Assembly: GCA_001799895.1 (NCBI GenBank)
Contig: MGUI01000070.1
Span: forward strand, 35,404 to 99,403
Reading direction: 5' to 3'
Length of the DNA stretch: 64,000 nt
Source: Elusimicrobia bacterium GWD2_63_28
GTDB taxonomy: Bacteria; Elusimicrobiota; Elusimicrobia; Elusimicrobiales; UBA9959
Below are positions 25,808 through 33,922 of this stretch, one piece after another; within the stretch, counting starts at the first letter, position 1, and the number at the start of each line of letters is the position of its first letter. Position numbers and translations under genes: made by a program. The notes below the pieces were generated by a model. It was given only the letters and a program-made list of their open reading frames with translations. It ran no database searches and was not told the origin of the DNA.

Positions 25808-26515
25808 ATGCGAGCCATAATACTGGCCGGCGGCAAAGGCACCCGGCTTAAGCCCTACACGACGCTGATCCCCAAGCCGCTGGTGCCGGTGGGCGACGAG
25901 ATGAGCATCCTGGAGGTGGTCATCCGCCAGCTGGCCCGCGCCGGCTTCAGGAATATCACGATCACGGTGAACCACCTGGCCGAGCTGATGATGGCTTTCT
26001 TCGGAGACGGCCGCAAGTGGGGCGTGAAGGTGACCTATTCCGTAGAGGACAAGCCGCTGGGCACCATAGGGCCGCTGACGCTGATAAAGGATCTGCCCGA
26101 GAACTTCCTGGTGATGAACGGGGACATCCTGTGCGACCTGGATTACCGCAAGTTCTACGACTGGCACGTGCGCGCGGGCAACAAGGTGAGCGTGACCACT
26201 TTCAACCGCACCTCGAAGATAGACTTCGGCGTGCTGAAATACGACAAGGCCGGCAATATAGTGGAATTCACCGAGAAGCCGGAGCTGGCCTTCGACGTGA
26301 GCATGGGCATCTACTGCCTGAACCGCGCGGTGGTGCGCGCGCTGCCGAAGGCCAGGCCGTACGGCTTCGACCAGCTGATGCTCGACGGCATAAAGGCCGG
26401 CGCGGGCTACAAGGCGCGGCCTTTCAAGGGATTCTGGCTGGACATAGGCCGGCCCGAGGATTACGATTACTGCAATGAGAACTTCAAAACGATCCGCAAA
26501 AAGATCGGCATCTGA
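25808..26515 (+). CDS. Sugar-1-phosphate nucleotidyltransferase
   Basis: 235 residues, short nucleotidyltransferase. The start at 25808 follows AGGAGAATCC and gives the canonical AIILAGGKGTRLKPYT. MNGDILCDLDY is the metal site, EFTEKPELAFDVSMGIYCLN the sugar site, and GFWLDIGRPEDYDYC the C-terminal signature. It resembles PtmE/HddC-like enzymes of nonulosonate and heptose routes. Next to LegB it could make the NDP-sugar that LegB dehydrates. The nucleotide is not decided by sequence. Confidence 0.85.
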   Translation: MRAIILAGGKGTRLKPYTTLIPKPLVPVGDEMSILEVVIRQLARAGFRNITITVNHLAELMMAFFGDGRKWGVKVTYSVEDKPLGTIGPLTLIKDLPENFLVMNGDILCDLDYRKFYDWHVRAGNKVSVTTFNRTSKIDFGVLKYDKAGNIVEFTEKPELAFDVSMGIYCLNRAVVRALPKARPYGFDQLMLDGIKAGAGYKARPFKGFWLDIGRPEDYDYCNENFKTIRKKIGI

Positions 26516-27365
26516 GCGCCCGGTACTGATCACCGGCGCGGCCGGTTTTTTCGGGCGGGCCCTGGCCGCGCTGCTGCGCCGGAGCGGGGTTAAACCCGTA
26601 TTGTCCGACCTGCGCGCCGGCGCCGTGGACGGCCTGCCCTGCCGGGGCTGCGACCTGACCGATTACGCCGGCGTGAAGCGGCTGCTGCGCGCGGCGGCGC
26701 CCGGCGGGATCTACCACCTGGCCGGGGTGTTCTCGGGGGATTATACGGCCAATTACCGCGGCAATTTCCTGCCGGCCAAACACCTGCTGGACGCGGCGCT
26801 GGAGCTGGGCCTGCAGTGCCGCGTACTGCTGGTGGGCAGCGCGGCCGAATACGGCGCCCCGGCGAAGAACCCGGTGCCGGAGACGGCGCCGCTGAACCCG
26901 GTGAATTTTTACGGCTTCGCCAAGACGCTGCAGACGCGGCTGGGGGAATATTACAGCCGGGTGTACGGCCTGGACATAGTGACGGCCCGCGTGTTCAACC
27001 TGACCGGCCCCGGCGTGAGCGAGGCGCTTTTCCCGGGCAGGGTGGGCAGGCAGATAGCCGAATACAAGGGCGGGAAGATTTCAAGCATCAAGGTGGGGCG
27101 GCTGGATTCCTGGCGGGATTATCTGCCGGTGGAGGAAGCCGCCGCGGCCCTGGCCGCGGTGATGGCCCGGGGCGCGGCCGGCGAGGTTTACAATGTGGGC
27201 AGCGGCCGCCCCGTGCGGATGAAGACTTTGCTGGCGGACCTGCTGGCGCGCAACGGCGTGCCTTATACCGCCGTGGAATCGTCCCCGGGGCAGGCGGGCC
27301 GGCTAGACGTGAACAGGATCTACGCCGACACGCGGAAGTTAAACGCGCTGAAGGCGCGGCGCTAA
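26475..27365 (+). CDS. SDR-family NDP-sugar epimerase/reductase
   Basis: 296 residues. LITGAAGFFGRALAALL is the cofactor loop (near residue 18), VGSAAEYGAP the Ser region, and YGFAK the catalytic Tyr-Lys pair; the shape is closest to GDP-6-deoxy-4-keto-hexose reductases (RMD-like). The ATG at 26475 lies 41 bases inside the previous gene. The first 16 residues are basic and outside the fold, so a slightly later start cannot be excluded. It could reduce the LegB product or a GDP-4-keto sugar. Confidence 0.8.
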   Translation: MRTSKRSAKRSASERPVLITGAAGFFGRALAALLRRSGVKPVLSDLRAGAVDGLPCRGCDLTDYAGVKRLLRAAAPGGIYHLAGVFSGDYTANYRGNFLPAKHLLDAALELGLQCRVLLVGSAAEYGAPAKNPVPETAPLNPVNFYGFAKTLQTRLGEYYSRVYGLDIVTARVFNLTGPGVSEALFPGRVGRQIAEYKGGKISSIKVGRLDSWRDYLPVEEAAAALAAVMARGAAGEVYNVGSGRPVRMKTLLADLLARNGVPYTAVESSPGQAGRLDVNRIYADTRKLNALKARR

Positions 27366-27367
27366 CT

Positions 27368-27907
27368 ATGAAAACACTCGATTTCGGCTGCGGCAAACGG
27401 AAACTGCCGGGTTCGGTGGGCGTGGACATCTCGCCCGACACCGACGCGGACGTGGTGCACGACCTCAACAAGTTCCCGTACCCTTTTAAAGACGGGGAGT
27501 TCACCTCCGTGAAGGCCGACAACGTGGTGGAGCACCTCGACGACCTGCTGAAGGTGATGGAGGAGCTGCACCGCATAACGGCGCCCGGGGCGGAGCTGAA
27601 GATCATAGTGCCGTTCTTCCGCAGCGTCTACGCCTTCATAGACCCGACGCACCGGCATTTCTTCACCTGCCGCAGCTTCGACTATTTCGACCCGGCCAGC
27701 GACTTCAGCAAGTTCTACAAATATTCCCGCGCGCGCTTCTCCGTCAGGCGGGTGGTCTTCGACGAGGACTATCCGGGCACCCTGACGGACCGGCTGGTGG
27801 CCAGGCTGGCCAACTGGAAGCCGGTGTTCTACGAGGCGCGCCTGTCGGCGCTGCTGCCGCTGAGCACGCTGACCTTCTACCTGGAGACGGTTAAGGAAAC
27901 TGAATGA
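27368..27907 (+). CDS. Small SAM-dependent methyltransferase
   Basis: 179 residues from the ATG at 27368. LDFGCGKRKLPGSVGVDIS is the SAM-binding motif I and adjoining acidic loop; VKADNVVEHLDDLLKVMEELHRITAPGAELKIIVPFF matches motifs II and III of class I methyltransferases. Small enzymes of this kind in glycan loci methylate sugar hydroxyls. It starts two bases after the previous stop and overlaps the next gene by four bases, so the order SDR, methyltransferase, SDR is tightly coupled. Confidence 0.85.
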   Translation: MKTLDFGCGKRKLPGSVGVDISPDTDADVVHDLNKFPYPFKDGEFTSVKADNVVEHLDDLLKVMEELHRITAPGAELKIIVPFFRSVYAFIDPTHRHFFTCRSFDYFDPASDFSKFYKYSRARFSVRRVVFDEDYPGTLTDRLVARLANWKPVFYEARLSALLPLSTLTFYLETVKETE

Positions 27908-28824
27908 AGTTCGCCGCATACAGGGGCAGGCGCGTACTGGTAACCGGCGGGGCCGGTTTTATAGGCGCGCGCCTGTGCGCGGCGCTGCGCGGGGCGGGAG
28001 CGAAGGTTTTCTGTCTCGACGCCAGGGCGGCCGGCGCGGGCGCGCTGAAATGCGACCTCTCCGACGAGGAGGCGGTTAAGGCCGCCGTCGGGAAAGCCAA
28101 ACCCGAAATAGTTTTTCACCTGGCGGCCCTGACCGACCGGGACCCGGCCCCGGCCCTGCTGGGCCGGATGCTGGGGACCAACCTGCAGGGGGCCCGCAAC
28201 CTGCTGGAGGCCCTGCGGGAGCGCGGCTGCCGCGCCGCGGTGTTCTCCGGCACGGCCGAGGAATACGGCCGCGGCCCGGCGCCTTACCGCGAGGCGCAGC
28301 CCGAGGACCCGGTGGGCCCTTATTCTTTTTCCAAGGCCTGCGCCACCCAGCTGGCGCTGTTCTACCACAGGGTGCACGGCGTGCCGGCGACGGTGCTGCG
28401 CCCGACGCTGGCCTACGGGCCGGGCCAGCCCCCGACCATGTTCCTGCCGGCGCTGCTGATAACCCTGCGGCGCGGCGAGCCCTTCGAAATGACGGCGGGC
28501 GGGCAGACGCGGGATTTTGTTTTTGTAGACGACCTGGTGGAGGCTTACCTGCTGGCCGGGCTGGCTAAAGCCGCGGCCGGGCAGGTTATAAATATCGGCT
28601 CCGGCCGGCCCGTGAAAATCAAGGACCTGGCGCTGCTGGCGGCGCGGGTGACCGGGAGGGCCGGGCTGCTGAAGATGGGCGCCAAACCTTACCGCCCCGC
28701 CGAGATCATGAACTATTTCGCCAGCGCGGCCAAGGCGCGGCGGCTGCTGGGCTGGCGGCCGCGCACCAGCCTGGCCGCGGGGCTTAAATTGACGGCGGCG
28801 GGCTATAAGAATGACGGGAACTAA
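27904..28824 (+). CDS. SDR-family NDP-sugar epimerase/dehydratase
   Basis: 306 residues. [43 protein letters not shown] (Tyr-Lys pair), FVDDLVEAYLLAG and the C-terminal LLGWRPRTSLAAGL are typical extended SDR features. The substrate cannot be read from the sequence. It overlaps the next glycosyltransferase gene by 14 bases. Confidence 0.85.
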   Translation: MKFAAYRGRRVLVTGGAGFIGARLCAALRGAGAKVFCLDARAAGAGALKCDLSDEEAVKAAVGKAKPEIVFHLAALTDRDPAPALLGRMLGTNLQGARNLLEALRERGCRAAVFSGTAEEYGRGPAPYREAQPEDPVGPYSFSKACATQLALFYHRVHGVPATVLRPTLAYGPGQPPTMFLPALLITLRRGEPFEMTAGGQTRDFVFVDDLVEAYLLAGLAKAAAGQVINIGSGRPVKIKDLALLAARVTGRAGLLKMGAKPYRPAEIMNYFASAAKARRLLGWRPRTSLAAGLKLTAAGYKNDGN

Positions 28825-30061
28825 GCCAAGAATACTCTTTTACTCCGACTGCCCGTTCTTCGCGGGGTGCGAGAACATGCTGGCCACGCTGCTCAACAGC
28901 GCCGGGCTGCGCGAAGAGTTCGAGACGCTGCTGGTTTACCGCGCAAACGGCAGGTACGAGGAGGGCGCCGGCAAGCGGCTGGACGCCGGGGTGAGGCGCG
29001 AGCCCGCCCTGGTCCTGTGGGAAGAAGACCTGCCCGCGGCGCTGGAGGCCGCGGGGCTGAAGCCGCTGGCCCGCCTGTGGCGGGGGCTGGGGCTGGTGGT
29101 GGCGTTTAAATATGTTTTCGCGCTGCTGGCGCTGCCGGCGCTGTTCTTTAAATTCAGGAATTTCAAGCCGGACCTCGTGCACATCAACAACGGCGGCTAC
29201 CCGGGCGCCTACTCCTCTTTGCCGGCGGTCTTCGCGGCGCGGCTGGCTGGGGCGAAGGCGGTGGTATTCGTGGTGAATAACATCGCCGTGCCCTACGACC
29301 GGCTCTCGCGCCGGCTGGAGCGGCCGCTGGACAGGGCCGTGGCGGGGCGGGTTTCGGCTTTTGTCACCGGGTCCGCCCACGCCGGGAGTAAACTGGCGGA
29401 GACGCTGGGCCTGCCGGCCGGGCAGGTGCGCAATATCCCCAACGGGATAGCGCCGAGGCCGCTGAAAGAGGGCCCCGCGGCGGTGCGCGGGCGGCTGGGC
29501 GTGCCGGAGGGCGCGGTGGTGGTGGGCAATGTGGCGCTGCTGGACCCGCGCAAGGGCCACGCCTTTTTGCTGGAGGCGCTGGCCATAGCCAAGCAGAAGC
29601 TGCCCGGGACAAATTTGATGCTGCTGGTGGAGGGGGAAGGCCCCGAGCGCGCGGCGCTGCAGGCGCGGGCGGCGGCGCTGGGCCTGGCGGGAGAGGTGAA
29701 ATTCCTGGGCAGGCAGGAGAACATCTTCGACCTGATGAACGCTTTCGATATTTTCGCGCTGTCGTCTACCGGCCTGGAAGATTTTCCGAACGTGGTGCTG
29801 GAGGCGATGAGCCTGGGCAAGCCGGTGATAGGCACCCGCGTGGCCGGCGTGCCGGAGCAGGTAGAAGACGGGCGCACCGGGCTGCTGGTGCCGCCCGGCG
29901 ACGCGGAGGCGCTGGGCGCGGCGATAGCCGGGCTGGCCGCCGACGCGGCCCGCCGCGAGGCCATGGGCCTGGCCGGCCAGGCCCGCTTCAAGCTTGAATT
30001 TACCTGCGGCAAGGCGGCCGAGCGCTATGGAGAACTGTACCGCGGCCTGCTGGCCGCCTGA
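28811..30061 (+). CDS. Glycosyltransferase family 4
   Basis: 416 residues, GT-B fold. The N-terminal domain has FYSDCPFFAGCENMLATLLNSAG; the C-terminal domain has GNVALLDPRKGHAFLLEALAI, LVEGEGPERAALQARAAALGLAGEV, and the EDFPNVVLEAMSLGKPVIGTRVAGVPEQVEDGRTGLLVPPGD donor site with the catalytic Glu pair. A retaining hexosyl transfer to a lipid-linked acceptor at the cytoplasmic face is expected. Donor unknown. Confidence 0.9.
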   Translation: MTGTKPRILFYSDCPFFAGCENMLATLLNSAGLREEFETLLVYRANGRYEEGAGKRLDAGVRREPALVLWEEDLPAALEAAGLKPLARLWRGLGLVVAFKYVFALLALPALFFKFRNFKPDLVHINNGGYPGAYSSLPAVFAARLAGAKAVVFVVNNIAVPYDRLSRRLERPLDRAVAGRVSAFVTGSAHAGSKLAETLGLPAGQVRNIPNGIAPRPLKEGPAAVRGRLGVPEGAVVVGNVALLDPRKGHAFLLEALAIAKQKLPGTNLMLLVEGEGPERAALQARAAALGLAGEVKFLGRQENIFDLMNAFDIFALSSTGLEDFPNVVLEAMSLGKPVIGTRVAGVPEQVEDGRTGLLVPPGDAEALGAAIAGLAADAARREAMGLAGQARFKLEFTCGKAAERYGELYRGLLAA

Positions 30062-30076
30062 GAGAACGGAGGAACC

Positions 30077-30526
30077 ATGATAGACGGAGTCATAATCAAG
30101 CCCCTGAAGAAGATCCCCGACGAGCGCGGCACGATAATGCACATGCTGCGCTGCGACTCCCCGGAGTTCGAGAAGTTCGGCGAGATCTATTTTTCCACGG
30201 TGTATCCCGGCGCCATCAAGGGCTGGCACATACACAAGGAGATGACGCTGAACTACGCCGTGGTCAGCGGCATGATAAAGCTGGTGCTCTACGACGACCG
30301 GCCCGGCTCCAAAACGAATGGCGAGCTGCAGGAGATCTTCCTGGGCGCCGAGAACTACGCCCTGGTGAAGATCCCGCCCATGGTGTGGAACGGCTTCAAG
30401 GGCATGGGCGCGGAGACCGCCATAGTGGCCAACTGCTCGTCGGTGCCGCACTCGGCCGGCGAGATAGACCGGATGGACCCCTTCGACAAGCGCATCCCTT
30501 ACGATTGGGCGCTGAAGCATAAATGA
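30077..30526 (+). CDS. Short RmlC-like cupin epimerase
   Basis: 149 residues, shorter than RmlC (about 180). GVIIKPLKKIPDERGTIMHMLR is the RmlC-family N-terminus; KGWHIHKEMTLNYAVVSGMIKLVLYDDR carries the cupin His pair, and IPPMVWNGFKGMG the second half. The usual LRGLHYQ active-site run is replaced by GWHIHKE. Members of this short group are annotated as dTDP-4-dehydrorhamnose 3,5-epimerase-related and probably act on other 4-keto sugars. It has a good ribosome site (GAACGGAGG) and overlaps the next SDR gene by four bases. Confidence 0.75.
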   Translation: MIDGVIIKPLKKIPDERGTIMHMLRCDSPEFEKFGEIYFSTVYPGAIKGWHIHKEMTLNYAVVSGMIKLVLYDDRPGSKTNGELQEIFLGAENYALVKIPPMVWNGFKGMGAETAIVANCSSVPHSAGEIDRMDPFDKRIPYDWALKHK

Positions 30527-31482
30527 ACATACTGATAACCGGCGGGCTGGGCTATGTGGGCGGGCGGCTGGCGGAACATATCTCCGCGCGGCAGCCCGCC
30601 TGCAAGATACTCCTGGCCGACCTGCCGCCGAAAACGCGGCCGCGCTGGTCGGAAAAATACTCTTTCCTGCCTTTCGACGTGCTGGATAAAAGTTCCCTGG
30701 CGGCTGTTTTCAGGACCGGCAGGACGGACGCGGTAATACATTTGGCCGCCCTGAACGACGCCGACTGCGCCAAGAACCCCGCGCTGGCCATGGACGTGAA
30801 TACGAAGGGAACCTACAATACGCTGGAGGCCGCCGCGGCCGCCGGCGTGCCCCGGTTCATTTATTTCTCTACCTTCCACGTTTACGGCCCCGCCGCCGGC
30901 GACACCATAAGCGAGGCCACCCCGGCCATGCCCGCGCACCCTTACGGCATAACCCACCGCGCCGCCGAGGATTACGTGAATTATTTCAGGGTGTACAAGG
31001 GGATGAAGACGCTGATCTTCAGGATGTCCAACAGCTACGGCTGCCCGGCCGACAAAGGCGTGAACGCCTGGACGCTGGTGTTCAACGATTTGTGCCGGCA
31101 GCTGGTCACGGCGGGTAACATAACGCTTAAGTCCGCCGGCCTGCAGCACCGCGACTTTATAACCCTGTCTGACGCGGCCGAGGCCGTGCGCTATTTCCTC
31201 TACGACATACCCGACGGCTGGGGCGACGGGCTGTATAACCTGGGCGGCGGGGCGTCAATTTCCATACTGGACGCCGCGCGCCGGGTGGAGAAGGTTTACG
31301 AGGAGAAATACGGCAAGCGGCCGGGCCCGATACAGACGGCCCCGGCGGTCCCGGGCGCGCCGGAGCCGAAGCCGGTGAACTACGTGATAGACAAGATACG
31401 CAAGGCCGGCTTTTCGCCCGCCGGCGGCATGGACGGGGAAATAGCCAGGACCCTGGAACTGTGCGAAGAATTCCTGAAATGA
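30523..31482 (+). CDS. SDR-family NDP-sugar oxidoreductase with YxxxH active site
   Basis: 319 residues. ILITGGLGYVGGRLAEHI is the cofactor loop; HLAALNDADCAKNPALAMDVNTKGT and FSTFHVYG follow. At the catalytic position the sequence is Y141-GIT-H145 where almost all SDRs have YxxxK. The DNA codons (TAC GGC ATA ACC CAC) confirm this. The rest of the fold, including the C-terminal YNLGGGASISILD, is intact, so it is not a decayed gene. It probably reduces or epimerises a 4-keto sugar made by the neighbours. Confidence 0.8.
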   Translation: MNILITGGLGYVGGRLAEHISARQPACKILLADLPPKTRPRWSEKYSFLPFDVLDKSSLAAVFRTGRTDAVIHLAALNDADCAKNPALAMDVNTKGTYNTLEAAAAAGVPRFIYFSTFHVYGPAAGDTISEATPAMPAHPYGITHRAAEDYVNYFRVYKGMKTLIFRMSNSYGCPADKGVNAWTLVFNDLCRQLVTAGNITLKSAGLQHRDFITLSDAAEAVRYFLYDIPDGWGDGLYNLGGGASISILDAARRVEKVYEEKYGKRPGPIQTAPAVPGAPEPKPVNYVIDKIRKAGFSPAGGMDGEIARTLELCEEFLK

Positions 31483-32279
31483 ACGAAGAGAAAGCCCCGC
31501 TGGTGTCCGTGGTGATGCCCTCTTATAACCACGCCTCCTTCATAGGCCGGGCGGTGGAGTCCGTGCTGGGGCAGACCTGCGCCGACCTGGAGCTGATAGT
31601 CATAGACAATCACTCCACCGACGGGACGGACGGCGTGCTGGCCGCCATACAGGACCCGCGGCTGCGGGTGATAAAGATCTCCAACGGCGGGATCATAGCC
31701 GCCTCCAGGAACCTGGGCGTAAAGAGCGCCTCCGGGCGCTACATAGCTTTCATCGATTCCGACGATATCTGGCTGCCGGAAAAACTGGAGCGGCAGCTTG
31801 AGGCGCTGCGCGCGGCTCCCGGGGCGGTGCTGGCCTATTGCCGCTTCAGGACGCTGACCGGGGACGAGCGGTCAGCGGAGGCGCTGCCGCCATTGAGGGT
31901 CTGTACCTCAGGGCAGATCTTCAACCAGATCTACCTGAAGCATTTTGTGGCCTGCTCCGGCGTACTGGCGGAAAAGCGCGCGCTGGACGAGGCCGGCGGT
32001 TTTTCCGAAGAGGTGGGGCTGGTGGCGATAGAGGACACCGACCTGTGGCTGCGGCTGTCGGCAAAAGGCGGCGGTGTTTTGTCTTCAGAAGCCCCGCTTT
32101 TTCTTTACCGGGTGCATCCCGGCAACGCTTCCGGCGGGGCCTGGCGCAGGTTCCGCAGGGAACTGGCGCTGTCGCGCAGGCATTATAAGCGGGCGGGCTT
32201 TTTTGCTTTTTCCGCGTCGGCAGCGCTGTCGCTGATTTCATTTTTCAAACAGAAGGCGCTGCAGCTGCTGCGCCGCTGA
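31479..32279 (+). CDS. Glycosyltransferase family 2
   Basis: 266 residues from the ATG overlapping the previous stop (ATGA). PLVSVVMPSYNHASFIGRAVESVLGQ is the GT-A nucleotide-binding start, IDNHSTDGT the first Asp region, and FIDSDDIWLPEKLERQL the DxD metal site. A later EDTDLWLRL is the typical catalytic base region. An inverting transfer of a sugar to the growing repeat unit is expected. Confidence 0.9.
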   Translation: MNEEKAPLVSVVMPSYNHASFIGRAVESVLGQTCADLELIVIDNHSTDGTDGVLAAIQDPRLRVIKISNGGIIAASRNLGVKSASGRYIAFIDSDDIWLPEKLERQLEALRAAPGAVLAYCRFRTLTGDERSAEALPPLRVCTSGQIFNQIYLKHFVACSGVLAEKRALDEAGGFSEEVGLVAIEDTDLWLRLSAKGGGVLSSEAPLFLYRVHPGNASGGAWRRFRRELALSRRHYKRAGFFAFSASAALSLISFFKQKALQLLRR

Positions 32280-32306
32280 GGGCTTGGCTATGGCGAGGAG
32301 ATCCTT

Positions 32307-33443
32307 ATGAGGCTGGCGCTGCTGAACCTTACCGGTAAGGGCGGGGTAAGCGGGGGGTACCGGCGTTACCTGGAGCGGCTGCTGCCGATCTTCGACGAGA
32401 AGATAGGGAGCGGGGCGATACTGTGCGCCACCCCGGCGGGGGTGCCGGTGAGGGACTGGGCCGGCCCCGTAAAGAGGACCGAGTTCGCCGACTGCCTGCC
32501 TTTCTCGCCGCTGACCGGGGCGGACGAATCCCTTAAAAAACGCGTGGCGGAGTTCAGGCCCGACGTTATCTTTGTCCCGATAGAGCGCCATTTCTACTAT
32601 CCCGGCGTGCCGGTGGTGTCGATGGTGCTGAACATGGCGCCGATGGCCGCCAATTACGAGCCCGGCCAGCTGTCGGAACGGCTGCGCCATGTCTTCCAGC
32701 GCTATTGCGCCAGGAAGGCCGTGAAAAATTCCGCGCACGTGTTCGCGCCCTCGCGCTTTGTAAAAGAGTACCTGACCGGCCACTGGGGCCTGGCGCCCGA
32801 CGCGGTTACCGTGGTGTATCCCGGCGCCGAGAAGACCGACGGCCTGGCCCTGGCCAGGCCGGCCGCCATACCCCCGGCCTGGGATAAATTCCTGTGGACC
32901 ATCGGCTCCGTGGAACGCTACCGCGGGCTGGAAGACCTGTTCTCCGCCCTGCTCGAAAAGGGGCTGGAAGAAGCCAGGCTGGTGATCTGCGGCGCGGCCA
33001 GGGGGCCGATGAAGGCCTATCATGCCGAACTCAAACGCAAGGCGGAAGAGCTGGGCCTCGGCGGGCGCCTGATCTGGGTGCAGGGCCTTACCGAGGGCGA
33101 GATAACCTGGTGCTACAGGAACTGCGCCGCCTTTGTGATGACCAGCCGCATCGAGGCCGGGCCGAATACGGCGCTGGAAGCCCTGTCGGCGGGCTCGGTG
33201 TGCATAGCGGCCGACAACCCGCCGCTGCCCGAGTTCTTCGGGGCCACGGCCCTTTATTACCCGCCCGGCGACGGGGCGGCGCTGGCCGGGCGGATAAAGA
33301 CGGCGCTGGGCTGGGACGCGCCCGGGCGGGCGGAGCGCTCGCAGGCGGCCCGGGCCAGGGCGGCGGAGTTTTCCTGGCAGACGGCCGCCGACAGGATGTT
33401 TGAATTGTTCGAAAAACTCGCGCCCGGGGCCGGGCGCGTTTAG
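32307..33443 (+). CDS. Glycosyltransferase family 4
   Basis: 378 residues. ALLNLTGKGGVSGGYRRYLERLLP is the N-terminal acceptor domain; the C-terminal donor domain shows VFAPSRFVKEYL, WTIGSVERYRGLEDLFSAL, LVICGAARGPMKAYH and MTSRIEAGPNTALEALSAGSVCIAADNPPLPEFFG with the conserved Glu residues. The last codons (APGAGRV) are encoded by a hairpin that can terminate the opposite-strand genes. The stop overlaps the converging gene's stop (TTAG). Confidence 0.88.
   Translation: MRLALLNLTGKGGVSGGYRRYLERLLPIFDEKIGSGAILCATPAGVPVRDWAGPVKRTEFADCLPFSPLTGADESLKKRVAEFRPDVIFVPIERHFYYPGVPVVSMVLNMAPMAANYEPGQLSERLRHVFQRYCARKAVKNSAHVFAPSRFVKEYLTGHWGLAPDAVTVVYPGAEKTDGLALARPAAIPPAWDKFLWTIGSVERYRGLEDLFSALLEKGLEEARLVICGAARGPMKAYHAELKRKAEELGLGGRLIWVQGLTEGEITWCYRNCAAFVMTSRIEAGPNTALEALSAGSVCIAADNPPLPEFFGATALYYPPGDGAALAGRIKTALGWDAPGRAERSQAARARAAEFSWQTAADRMFELFEKLAPGAGRV
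33411..33439 (-). terminator. Terminator of the minus-strand membrane-protein pair, inside the GT4 3' end
   Basis: Read on the minus strand, the inverted repeat CGCGCCCGG/CCGGGCGCG (33419-33438) directly follows the TAA of the 33440-33922 gene and is followed by AGTTTTTC. On the plus strand the same hairpin has only TTT after it, so it serves mainly the minus direction. Confidence 0.6.
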
Positions 33444-33922
33444 CGGTTTTCGCCGGCGCGGCCCAGCAGCAGTTTCTTCAGTAAAAGCACAAGCCGGGCC
33501 ATCCAGAGCACCGCCGGTTTCCCGACGTAATACCTGCCGTTCCTTTCCACTACCTGAGAATTGTCCAGCAGCCGCCTGAAGCGGGCTTCCACCATGGTCC
33601 TGGCGTTATAGCGCGAGAGCAGTTCCTCTTTGCCCAGGCCGGCGGGGCCGGCCTCGGCCAATTCGCGCATAAGGCGGACGCGGCGGGCGGTCTCGCCGAG
33701 GTTTATGAAATGGAAATAGCAATAGCCCAGCGCGGCGTAGGTCACCAGGGCCGGCGGCAGCTCTTCTCCGAAGCCGCAGGCCAGGGCGCAGGCGGCCGCG
33801 CCGCCGGCGAAGCCGCGGTAGACGGAGCGCAGCAGCCGCCGGTCCCGGCGGCAGGCCAGCACCTGCACCAGGCAGTTGAAGGCGAGCCCGACGAGGGGGG
33901 AGGCGGCCTGCAGCAGGGTCAT
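33440..33922 (-). CDS. Small membrane protein with winged-helix-like tail (B)
   Basis: 160 residues, family not recognised. Hydrophobic segments cover about residues 1-20, 38-52 and 57-75. The C-terminal half (RLMRELAEAGPAGLGKEELLSRYNARTMVEARFRRLLDNSQVVERNGRYYVGK) looks like a winged helix: helices followed by a two-strand wing ending in GRYYV. The neighbouring gene encodes a related protein with the same plan, so they are paralogues. They form a two-gene unit (ATGA overlap) running against the glycan genes. A membrane-bound regulator or a scaffold are both possible; neither is shown. Confidence 0.65.
   Translation of the reverse strand: MTLLQAASPLVGLAFNCLVQVLACRRDRRLLRSVYRGFAGGAAACALACGFGEELPPALVTYAALGYCYFHFINLGETARRVRLMRELAEAGPAGLGKEELLSRYNARTMVEARFRRLLDNSQVVERNGRYYVGKPAVLWMARLVLLLKKLLLGRAGENR

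Noticed and set aside
24801..26515. Complete legionaminic acid pathway
   Set aside because: Only LegB and a nucleotidyltransferase fit; LegC, LegG, LegH and LegI are not recognisable. The single nonulosonate synthase present looks like PseI.
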